A DNA stretch of 64,000 nucleotides from Hondaea fermentalgiana (taxonomy: Eukaryota; Sar; Bigyra; Thraustochytrida; Thraustochytriidae). Shown here piece by piece: positions 1 through 9,600 of the stretch; position 1 is the stretch's first letter, and every line of letters begins with the position of its first letter. The stretch lies in assembly GCA_014084085.1 (NCBI GenBank), contig NPFB01000121.1, positions 245,334 through 309,333 on the forward strand. The letters run 5' to 3'. Below the pieces are notes generated by a model. It made no database searches, was not told the origin of the DNA, and was given only the letters and a program-made list of their open reading frames with translations. The position numbers and the translations under genes were made by a program.

Positions 1-772
1 TGGTGAGGTGGTCCCGACACCGAGACAGTGTCTTTGCAACAGACCGCCTGTTGGTGTTGTCAAGCTTCGCGTACGCTTGCAACACGGCACGGTAAATACA
101 TTGACGCAATTTTTCGTCATTACGCCGAGAGGGAATCTCTTTAAAGAAACCTTGGGAGAAATCGCGAAGAACGTGCCTGGCCCAGTAGCGAAGAAAGGCG
201 TCGAGCTCATGCACCGTCTCCAATTGCTCCAGATAATGACAAAAGGAGGAATATTTGATCTCTTTCCGATGGGAGGGATAAGTCCACGTCTGCAGTGTAC
301 TGATTTCTCCATCGTGAATATCGTGAATCATCTCACGAACAGAGTACAAGGCGACGTGGACCTTTTCGCTGGACGCTCGAAGACGCTCGAGAGAGCAAAT
401 TGCAGCCTGTAAATATGCACGAAAAGGAGCAAAAACTCGCTCCTCGTGCTCATCACGGTCACAGAGGATGAAAAGGGTCTCAGAGAGCACGAGCTCAGTC
501 ACTTCATCGACGGACACGCTCTTGAAGAGGGCGTCTCTGAGTCTCTTCTCCGTCCATTTATGTTCAGACCTTGCGAGGGAACGCGCGTTGGGCCGATCAA
601 CGGAGAGCTCATCAAAGACCTTTTGTAGAAGCACAACACGCAAGCAGAGCGCGACAATGTCCTGCGGCCAGAGCACGTGCTCGAACCTCGTAAACGTGCA
701 AGGGCTGATCCTCTCTAACTTGTCTTTTGCTGCCTTACGCGCGTGATTGATAGTGCAAATTGCGTCCATCAT
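1..772 (-). CDS. Unknown protein, 3' end beyond the window
   Basis: A minus-strand frame is open from the tandem ATG codons at 772-767 to the left edge, giving about 257 residues with no stop, so the C-terminus lies outside the window. The translation begins MMDAICTINHARKAAKD and looks like a real globular, helix-rich protein (mixed composition, for example HYLEQLETVHELDAFLRYW near residue 180), unlike the Arg/Ser/Pro-rich translations of the other frames. I recognise no domain or family. The frame also stays open upstream of 772, but the composition there turns into that of GC-rich untranslated DNA, so the double ATG is the preferred start. An upstream exon cannot be excluded. Being a gene is fairly secure; function is unknown. 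Confidence 0.6.
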   Translation of the reverse strand, partial: MMDAICTINHARKAAKDKLERISPCTFTRFEHVLWPQDIVALCLRVVLLQKVFDELSVDRPNARSLARSEHKWTEKRLRDALFKSVSVDEVTELVLSETLFILCDRDEHEERVFAPFRAYLQAAICSLERLRASSEKVHVALYSVREMIHDIHDGEISTLQTWTYPSHRKEIKYSSFCHYLEQLETVHELDAFLRYWARHVLRDFSQGFFKEIPSRRNDEKLRQCIYRAVLQAYAKLDNTNRRSVAKTLSRCRDHLT

Positions 773-1685
773 GATCCGTACGAGAGAGTCGTGCACGAAG
801 ACTGGAGAGAGCGCGAAAGAAAGGCCAGGACTTGGGGAGGCTTGAACGCGAGCACGAGAGGGAGAGGGTTCGCGTGCGATTCCGCTTGCGCACGTGCGTG
901 CGTGCTTCCTCTTCACGCTTACGCTTGCGATTTCTCCCTTACTGCCACTTGCTCCTCTGCGTTACGGTGTTGCCTGCTTGTTCTCGTGCTTGCTTGCTCT
1001 CGTGCGCGCAGATCAGGGCCTTCTCTTTCCGGGTTTGCCTCGACGACGACTTCCTCTGCACGCCCGCTCTCAAGACGCTCATCACCTTAAAAAATTTAAG
1101 GACCAATAGCTCGTGTCACTACTTGGTTAAAAATATTATTTCCTTTCCGTGCCACTACCTGATGCGTTCGTGACACGTTTCCAAAGAGGCCAATGTCGAA
1201 AGTGTGGTTTCTTTCATGGTGCCAAGGACTGGTCGGATCATAGACTGGTGTCTATTTGCATGTATGTGCTTGTACATTTTACTTTATTCTGTTGCGTTTC
1301 TGTGTGCTTTTCGCTCGACTGGTTGCAGCGAATTTTTATTTTGTTTTCTTCCGTTCAGAAGCTGGACGTAAGCAGGGCGCTCTTGCATCATCATTTTTGC
1401 GCCCCGCCCCTCCTCCTCCCTTTTCGCGTTAAATCTTCGCCCACCCTACCCCAATCAAGAGAGAGGAAAAGAAAAGTAATGGGGTCCCAAACAAGAAGTT
1501 TATTCATCAGTAGCCAGCCAAGCTAGCCTAGGGTCTAGGTCGACAAAGTAAGTTAGCAGCAGGTATGCGGCATCGTTTCGGCATCCGCGCATTTTATAGA
1601 ATGCTTTGCATACTCTGCGCAAAGCTTGGACACACACGCGAGCGCGAAAAGCAGGGAGCTTGCTTCCCTACATGGCCAGGTAAAC
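773..1685. other. Intergenic region, no gene seen
   Basis: This lies between the 5' end of the left-edge gene and the 3' end of the reticulon-like gene, both on the minus strand. The part next to 772 is rich in CGTGC/GCTTGC runs, as in the other putative promoter regions of this window, while 1100-1680 is more AT-rich, as expected for 3' flanking DNA. Short plus-strand frames here have biased composition and no recognisable domain. Confidence 0.5.
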
Positions 1686-2300
1686 TTAGTTGCCCTTTCT
1701 CTTCCTGCTCGCACGCCTGCCACCGAAAGCCATCTCGGTGACCTCCCTAGAACGAGACATAATCCCGTCAAGAGCATCCTGGTTGTATACGTAAATGACC
1801 GGGAGAACAAAAGCTCCCACCCAGCAGACCAGCAACACCACGGAAAGGGAGAGAACGCGACCCACGGCCGAAAGAAAGAGTAAAAAGGAGAATCCCTGGG
1901 CAAGACGGAAATAATCACTCGTCAACGAGAGGTCCTTGATGGACTCTTCGACAATGCGCAGCAGGTCGCCGGCGATTTCCACGGCCGTGGCGACGGCGCT
2001 GGGCTCCGGCGTGAGAACAATCTTTTCTGCAAGGTCGACATTCTCAAACGCGATGCCACGGTCCTGCAGAAACGCAGCAAATCTGTACACGAGCAATTGC
2101 AGGATCAAGATGGACCCTACCACGATCATGATGCCAACCTGGAAGACCTCGGTCAGCACGAACAAGCACACGCCCGCCAGGAGGTACAGGAGCGACTGCC
2201 CAGGGTTGTTCCACAGCAGCACGTCTTCCACATCCTCCCTAACCTGATGTTGCTCGAGCACCTCGACTGCCGTCTCGGTCCACGTTTCTGCCGTCGCCAT
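1686..2300 (-). CDS. Reticulon-domain ER membrane protein
   Basis: A 204-residue protein consisting almost only of a reticulon homology domain. Reticulons insert two long hydrophobic hairpins into the outer leaflet of ER membranes and help shape tubules. Here an N-terminal amphipathic stretch containing VEDVLLWNNPGQSLLYLLAG leads into the first hairpin (about residues 33-75). A hydrophilic loop (75-130, with VDLAEKIV) follows, then a second hydrophobic stretch (about 135-175), and the protein ends in a basic tail (RRASRKRKGN). The WxNPxxS-like entry to the first hairpin and the two-hairpin layout are typical of the family, and the length is close to a minimal reticulon. The tail is basic but lacks the classical KKxx ER-retrieval signal. 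ATG at 2300 is the first in frame. No introns are needed. Confidence 0.85.
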   Translation of the reverse strand: MATAETWTETAVEVLEQHQVREDVEDVLLWNNPGQSLLYLLAGVCLFVLTEVFQVGIMIVVGSILILQLLVYRFAAFLQDRGIAFENVDLAEKIVLTPEPSAVATAVEIAGDLLRIVEESIKDLSLTSDYFRLAQGFSFLLFLSAVGRVLSLSVVLLVCWVGAFVLPVIYVYNQDALDGIMSRSREVTEMAFGGRRASRKRKGN

Positions 2301-2432
2301 CTTCCCTCTCCCGCCGCCGCCGCTGCTGCAGCTGCTGCTGCTGCGCGCCGTCTCCCGCGTAGCTCAAGCAGCCGCGCGCGCCCATGACAGAGTTCTTCGT
2401 AAACGCACGATGCCTGAGTACGACCTCGCGTA

Positions 2433-2532
2433 NNNNNNNNNNNNNNNNNNNNNNNNNNNNNNNNNNNNNNNNNNNNNNNNNNNNNNNNNNNNNNNNNNNN
2501 NNNNNNNNNNNNNNNNNNNNNNNNNNNNNNNN
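2433..2532. other. Assembly gap (100 N)
   Basis: Exactly 100 N characters, the conventional filler for a gap of unknown size. Sequence on both sides is extremely GC-rich, which may be why reads failed. Distances across it should not be trusted. Confidence 0.98.
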
Positions 2533-3116
2533 GCAGGTGCCTCGCGCCGCGCCCCGCCTGCCTCGCGCGCTGCCGCCGCCGCCGCTGCCCGCTCGCCGCG
2601 CCGCGGAAGGTAGTCTTGGTCTCGGCTCTGCCGCTCGCTCGGCACGTGCACACGCGCACGCGCTCTTCGTTCTTTCTTTCCTCCTTTCTTTCCACTTGCG
2701 CGCGGCGGCCGCAAGTGCGCTATAGCCGGCCCGCACTGTGTTTTGCGGGTTTGCTCCACTGGCCTCCGGACCGCCGAGAGCGCCGACCGCGGCGTGCGAA
2801 GGAGGACCAACATCGTCAAGGCCGCGGGCGGGACGGAGGCGCCGCTGCCGCATGCGCGGAAGGGGCGCGAGGATCAAGTCTGGAGGCGGGAGAACGACGA
2901 CGGGCTTGAGCTCGGATTGTGCTGAGGAAAGATGATGTATACGTACTGGCAGCTGCAGACGATGTGAGAAACGACCTTTGGCACGTCGCAGGGGCGGCAG
3001 CGGCCCGGGGCGTCGAGATCGACTCTTCTTGCCGCCGACGCTCATCTCGCCAGCTCCTCGTTCGCGATCAAGTTAGGAAGTCGTCAGCCAGCAGAAGCTC
3101 TTACAAGGATGCAGCA

Positions 3117-3134
3117 GTCAATCAATCAACCTGG

Positions 3135-3177
<43 letters not shown>

Positions 3178-3310
3178 CCTGCCATGGCTGCTGGCTGGCA
3201 ATCAATCAACCATGGCAATCAATCAACCGGCAATCAATAATGGCAATCACCCACCACTGGCCAGTCACTGTCTGTCGCAGTGTGAGTGGCCAGTCAATCA
3301 ACCAGTCATT
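3117..3310. repeat. ATCA microsatellite and derived TGGCAATCAATCAACC copies
   Basis: A nearly perfect tetranucleotide (ATCA)n run occupies about 3135-3177. Around it, scattered imperfect copies of a TGGCAATCAATCAACC-like unit continue to about 3310. It looks like microsatellite expansion plus local slippage, with no coding or mobile-element features. Confidence 0.85.
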
Positions 3311-3679
3311 CACAGTAGTATCACAATCAAGCTGGCCGTGGCAATCACAATGTGGATGGGCCAATGCATGAAAGAAAGACTTGGCGTGGCGTGGCGTGGC
3401 TTGGCTTGGCTTGGCAAGTGAACTTTCCGCTACTGCGCCAAAGGTGGCGCCACTTTGCCGCCAAGCGCCGCTGCCGGAGTCGCCTGTTGCGAAACTTCGA
3501 CTTGCACGGAAAATACCGCCTCCCGAAGTAAGGAGAGCGAGTGTCGCCAGGTCGAGTAAGAGCGCAGTATAAAACCGGACTTTGTCTGTCGACGAGGCTA
3601 CTATACAGCTTGAAACATGTTACGAACCGGAAAGATAAGGCATACAGATTGAAATTCCAGTAAAGTATTATGACATTAT

Positions 3680-6600
3680 TCAGGTGTGTGGGCCGATGAT
3701 GCGCTTGCGCTTGGCGAACGAGGGCGAGTGTTTGGAGGAAGAAGAAGTAGAAGAAGAAGTGAGGTCAAAAGACGAGCGCTTCGCGCTCTTCTGCGACTTT
3801 GACGCCTTGGCTTCCTTCCTTCTCTTCTTTTTCCTCATCTTCTTTTCTGCGCGTTTCTGCTCCGCACGTTTCTGTTCCGCGCGGACCGTCTCCTCGTCCA
3901 ATCCCTCGGAGTCGCTCTCCTCATCGCCTGATGAGACAATGACGATTGGGTCAATACTCGTCCCAAACTCACCGATCGCAGGACCGGGTTTGAGATAGCT
4001 CAGAGCAGGCATTGGCTCATATGTAGGGCGAAAAGCCTCGAGTGGGTCCGGAGCGTCCTGGGTCGACGCTATATCGCTATTATCTTCCTCGTCCTCACTG
4101 AGAATGCAAATAACATTTTGATTCTCAATTTGCTTCGCCACGTTCTTCGCAAGGCGTTTCGTCCTCTCCTCCGCCTCTTTCGCCTTGGCCAAATCGTATG
4201 GAACAATGCGCTTCACGCTCATGACACCTGCATCCAGATGGAGCTTGCTGGACTTCTTTTGTTCCGCCCGCACGAGCTTTGCCCACGACGTCATGCTCTT
4301 GATAATAGGCTCGAGGAGAGCATGCAACTGACCTTGAGGTCCAGTGCTGCGCCCCAGGGCGTCTGCGATGTCCTTAGTCGACACAAGCAGAGAGTACGAG
4401 GTCGTCTCGCGAAGAGACTGACTAATCGACTCTGCGGCTGCCTTGGCCTTTTTCCGTTGCGGTCGAGCCTCGAGCCTGGTCTGACTTCGGTCTGCTTTCG
4501 CAGGGGAGCTCTTAACATTCGATGACGAGGAGGAGGACGACGACGAAGACGACGCTGCATTTGGATTGGCCGTCGAGACCCCAAGCTGGCCCGACGGATT
4601 CGAGAGAGCGTGCATCACAGGGACAACTTCCTCAACCCGTGCCCAAACAGTCTTGATTGGATCCACGCGAAGACTTTCTCCGCCACGGTGCTTCAGGTCA
4701 AAGAGCATTGCAAGTGGGCTGTGGGTCAAAAGAATCGCGAAAGCTTTCCGCACAGCGTCGAGACTTTGGAGTGAATCGACAGAGGACTTGCCGAGGTCGT
4801 CCCTGTCCACCATCCCTTCGTGTGCTGCAAAGTAAAGAGCGTTCCAGGCTGATTCGATAAAGCCGCCTTCGTCGCCACCGGACCAGCTAAACTCTGATTC
4901 CGCGAGGATCTTGCCCAGAAGCGGCAGGTTTTCCTCGTTGCACACGAGCAGGATGACGAAGTTGCACTGCTCGCAGTAGCTCTTCTTATTCAAGCTCGCC
5001 CTCCCACTACCGGCGCCATTGAAAAAGTGGTTCTCGCAAAACCATGCCTTGTTGCGACCGGTAATTTCACCCCGCGCAACATCCATGGCACAGCACATTT
5101 CGCAGCGATGCGTACCCACCGCCTTGCAGCCCTTGTGCGCACATTGGCCATGCTTTTGGCAGAGCATGGGCGGTCGCGGCTCTTCCACGTCGGCCCCAGA
5201 CGTCCTGTCGCTCGCCATCGCCTGACCAGGATTGTCCACGAAGCAGGCAATCTGCGTCGGCGAAGACATGCACTCCTGGCAACTGTCGCATTTCAGACAC
5301 TTGGGACAGCAATCCAAGTTGAGGCCCAGCACTGGCGTCAATCGAAAGTATGTTTTCTTCGCGCACGTCAGGCAGACACCGTCCTGGCAATAGTCACATG
5401 AAACCACATTGTTCTCCCGACACTGTTCACCGCACATGCCGCACTTGTTGTGGAAACTGCAAAACACCTGGACCGAGCCATCAAAGTTGACATAGGTGCA
5501 AGGCCGGTTCTTGTCTTTATCCAAAATCTTGTTTGGACGTTTCTCCTCGACACAGTGCATGCAGACAGCATGACCTTGGCAAAGGTTCACGCGCCCGTCC
5601 CCGTTCCCTTGTTCAAAGTTCTGGTAGAGCCCAGAACACCGTTTCTCGGGATCATCCTGCATCACGCAGACACGAGAAACGGCCTCGGCGGCCGAGGACA
5701 TTGATATCGCTGCAGATTTGACGACCATGCTTCCGTTTGCGTCAAGCGAGAGATCCCCAGACTTGATGAGGCCATGTGCTCCTAACTTGCCCGTGCGCCG
5801 CACGCTCGAAACTGCGCAGCTCAGGCACCTTGCTTGGCCCTTTCGGAGGACCTGCGCCTGAGAAAGAATTCTCTTGGCGTCCGGGGTCAGCTTCTCCTTA
5901 CACATGACCTCTGCGAGTCCTGCCAAGCCACCAGGGATAAACGAGCACGCTTGCGTACTGTCGTATGCGAGCATTTTCCGGCCACATTTGCACCGAATAA
6001 TTTCGTCATCGTTCAGAGCAGAGGTGATGCCGCGCAACTTGATCATGTCCTCGAGTAAATTGGAGACTTCCGAGTCTGGGGCTCTCGCGAGTTTTTGAAA
6101 AAAGTTGCGGTATAGGAACTTGGCGTTCTTCTTTGAGACGTTTACCATGCGAAACTCCGGCCGCAACTTGCCTCCCGGACGGTCCTCATCGGCGGTCGCT
6201 ACCTGCTGCGAGCCTTGCGTTGGGTCGTACGCCTGTGTCACTGGCTGCTGCTCACTTTGCTGGTTCTGCTGACTGTTGATCGGCTGACCTTCGCCAACGA
6301 TCGCCTCTTCGAGGTCGCCAATAAACTTGTCCACGTCGTGCCTCAAGGCCGCAACAACAACATCACTCTGCGAGACCGGGTCTTCGCCCAGCGCGCTATT
6401 CACACTTTCCTGCGTCGCGGGGCCCAAGTCTGAAAGCGAAGACTGCGACTGCGAGCTCTCTTGCGAGGCTCCTTTGCCGTCGCCAAGAACCGAGTCCGTC
6501 GGCTTTTGCGCGCGAGCCGGCACGACGTTGACGGCCTTGGTCTCTTTCTTCTGTTTCTGTGCTGCCGCTTCGGTGTCTCGCTTCGTCGCCTGCAATCCAT

Positions 6601-9600
6601 TGGAGTGCACCATCTGCGGGTTGTGCGCTTTCTTTTGCGCGTGGGCTGCTTGCTGTTGCTTTTCTTTTTGACGCTTCATTTGCTGTTGTTGTTGCATCAG
6701 CTGTTGTTGTTGCATCAGCTGTTGTTGCTGCATCAGCTGTTGTTGTTGCATTAGCTGTTGTTGTTGCATTAGCTGTTGTTGTTGCATTTGCTGCTGACGC
6801 TGCATTTGCTGTTGTTGCATTTGCTGTTGCACTTGTTGTCGTTTTTGTGGTCGCGGTGTTTCCGCTGGGGCCGTGTTTTGCACTTTTGGAAGCACCTGGC
6901 CAGGTGTTGCCTGCCCTGGAGCATTTGCTTCGGTCTCAGAATCCGAGCTTTGCGGAGCCTCGTAGTCTTCATCACTGTCGGCGCCAGGAGACGATGGCTG
7001 AGGAGGCAAGCTCAAGCGTGCGCTCCTGCGCCGTGTCGCCTTGCTGCCAAGTGCCTTCAAGAATGGATCACGCGATTTCTTCGTCCTGGTGGAAGGCCGC
7101 AAATCGTCCAGTGCTTCGCTGATGAGACTCGACCCAACCTGCTGTGCAGCTCGTGCAGCACGCGCAGACACAGATTCACGAGTGCTTGCACTTTGAGGCT
7201 GAGCGTTTGAAGCCTCTGTGCGTCGCGACAGTTCACCTGGCTGTGCAGATTGCTTTGCTGGAGCAGTATTCGTCGAAGAACGAGACGATCTTGAGACCCC
7301 TGCTTTAGCAGTCGTAGAAGAGGAGGAAGAGGATGACGACGCTGGAACCAATTCCGCTGTCGGTGATGCATTATCGACGGGCCCGCGAACCTTTCCTGCG
7401 GTGGCGAGCTCTTGGTTGAGTCCTTCGAGTGCAGTGAGCGCGTCTTCCTCTTGCGTGCCAATGACAAGGTCTTCATCACCATCGGGCTCGGTTTGAGCAA
7501 CGATTGCGGATGACCTGCGGGATTTTGAGGCTTTTTTCTGCGAATTAGCGACAGGTGCTGACGCAGCAGCTGATGTAGACGATGCTTTTTTTGAGACCGG
7601 CGCGGCGCGAGAGAGCTCAGGATTCTCGACCTCCTTCCCACGTTTCGCGGGGACCGATCGCTTGGACAATTTCGGGCCCTTGGCGCCCTGGCCGCGCGCG
7701 TGCGCATTGACAACCTCAGACGAAGTATGAGATGAGTTTTCGTCGTCAACCTCCATGTCGGCGGCCCCATCTTCTTCATGACTACCCAGTGTTTTATCGT
7801 CATGGACCTCATCGTCGCTGGAGTCTGCATTTTCGTCGTCTTGGCGACTCTTCTCTTCCTTGCCAGATGCAGCCGGCGTTGTTCGCGCGGCCATCCGAGC
7901 AGATGCGCGACGCGGAGTCTTCTTTTCTTCAGCGCCATCTTTCCCGTCGATGGTATTTTGCGCGGTGGCATCACTGTTTGCACTTGTCGTCGCCACCGCC
8001 GCTGCTGTCGCCGCAGTCGTCGTCGTCGTCGCCGTCGTAGCAGTAGCAGCAGCAGTACGATCGACAGGCTCCGACTGAGCAGCCTGATCAAGACTCTCTG
8101 CGGCTGGCGGAGGCGGGCGACTTTGCGTCTTCTTGATGGCGAGAGCGAGGTCCGGCACTTTGAACTTTCTAGAACGCGAGTACGCTTGCTTGCTCGGCTC
8201 AAAGAACTCTTCGACAAGACCCTTTTTCAGACGCCAGCTCCGGGTGCGCTGCGTCCCAAAGATAAAGTCGGAACGTCGCTTAATCTTGTCAAACCGCTGG
8301 TGCGAGACAAGCGCCAACTTGGTGGACCAGAGCCGAGCATAACTATGAACGCGCTCGCGCTCGTTTTCAAGTTGTGAAAGAGGGATGTTCGGCTGCAGGC
8401 GATGCATCTCTTCGGCACTCAAGAGATACTCGTCCATGTCACGAGGAAAAGCGCGGCGCAGACGACCTTCGCGCTGCTCAGACTTGGCATTTGTGGAGGT
8501 GTTGGTTTGCATACAGCTCACCGCGAGACCCGGGTCGCTGTAGGCGCGGTCGAGAAAGTTGACCACAAAAAGGACGTTGATTTTGGCCGACTTGAAAAGC
8601 TCCAACATTTCCTCGTCAGACCCAACCTGCTTTCTCACGTAACGCTTCTCGCTCTTGCTCCACTTGAGCCAGAGTCGAATCTCGCCACCCGGCATGAGGG
8701 CGCCAAAGGACACCTTGACGCCGCCAAGACGTCGAGGCTTATCGTCTCTCGAGTCCTCGATCAGACGGATGATATACTCTATCTGCGTTTTTTCCCGCAT
8801 GTGAAAGAGGGCACGCCGTTTGACCCACTTGAAGCAAAGTTGCTGCAATTGCGCGTTGCGATGGCCCTGATGCAGCGCCTTGATAGAGCTCTCCTCCTCG
8901 GGCCGCGGCGAGGCCGACGGCGTCGATTTTGTATTTTCCTTTGTCGGCCCAGACGGGGTGACTCGGTCATCGAGGGGGTTGCCCTCGAATGCCAGATTGA
9001 GCACGGACATGCACAGGTGAAACCACGCATCGAGCTGTACATTTTCGTGGCCATCGGTGCGGAGGATCCAGAGACTCGAGACCGTGCCGTCGCGCACGGC
9101 ATCGGACAGGGAAAATCCATTCGGATAATCGTCCCACTGAATTGTGCACATGGTGCATTCGTTTTGTGCGGGACAGTGGTTGCTAGGATCATGATACGCC
9201 ATGCGCTTGCAGTCCCGAAAGTCCACTGTCGAGAACACGTTGTTGTAGTAATGGTACAAATCAGTGGTGGCCGAGAACCAGAATTGGAAAGAAAAGCGAC
9301 GAACACGCGCGAGAAAATTCTTGCTCTGCGACTTGTCTGCTTTGGTGTCAATACCCTGTTCCTCGTCATAATGCGACATGGACACCTCAAATCCAGGAAA
9401 ATTGAGAATAGAGCCCTCCGACTTGAAGCCTTGAATCGTGCCAAAAGCCACCATCCAAAACCAAGCATCGTGTTCCGTCTCCTTTTGAGCTGTGTCGAGT
9501 TTGGTGCCTGGCTTTAAAAAGTGCACATACAAGTGATCGATACCGCTCATCGATCCCCCTCTGAAGGTAACTCTCGCCAACACGTTGGGTAACGTCGCGA

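Larger units (their letters stand above)
2301..3679. other. Intergenic region with a gap and simple repeats
   Basis: DNA between the reticulon 5' end and the stop of the giant gene. It holds a 100-N gap (2433-2532), very GC-rich DNA on both sides that probably forms the reticulon promoter, an ATCA-type repeat field (3117-3310), and a run of TGGCGTGGC/TTGGC motifs near 3382-3417. Translations spanning the gap are artefacts, and no frame has natural composition. Confidence 0.5.

Noticed and set aside
2153..3045. Frames that cross the N gap near 2.5 kb
   Set aside because: Translations contain unknown residues and pure Arg/Ala low complexity; artefact of gap filler and GC-rich DNA.
7057..8217. 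386-codon minus-strand frame overlapping the giant gene in another phase
   Set aside because: Arg/Ser/Pro-rich alternative-frame reading of the giant gene's low-complexity region.
8402..9517. 371-codon plus-strand frame inside the giant gene
   Set aside because: Opposite strand of a 2383-codon frame with protein-like composition.
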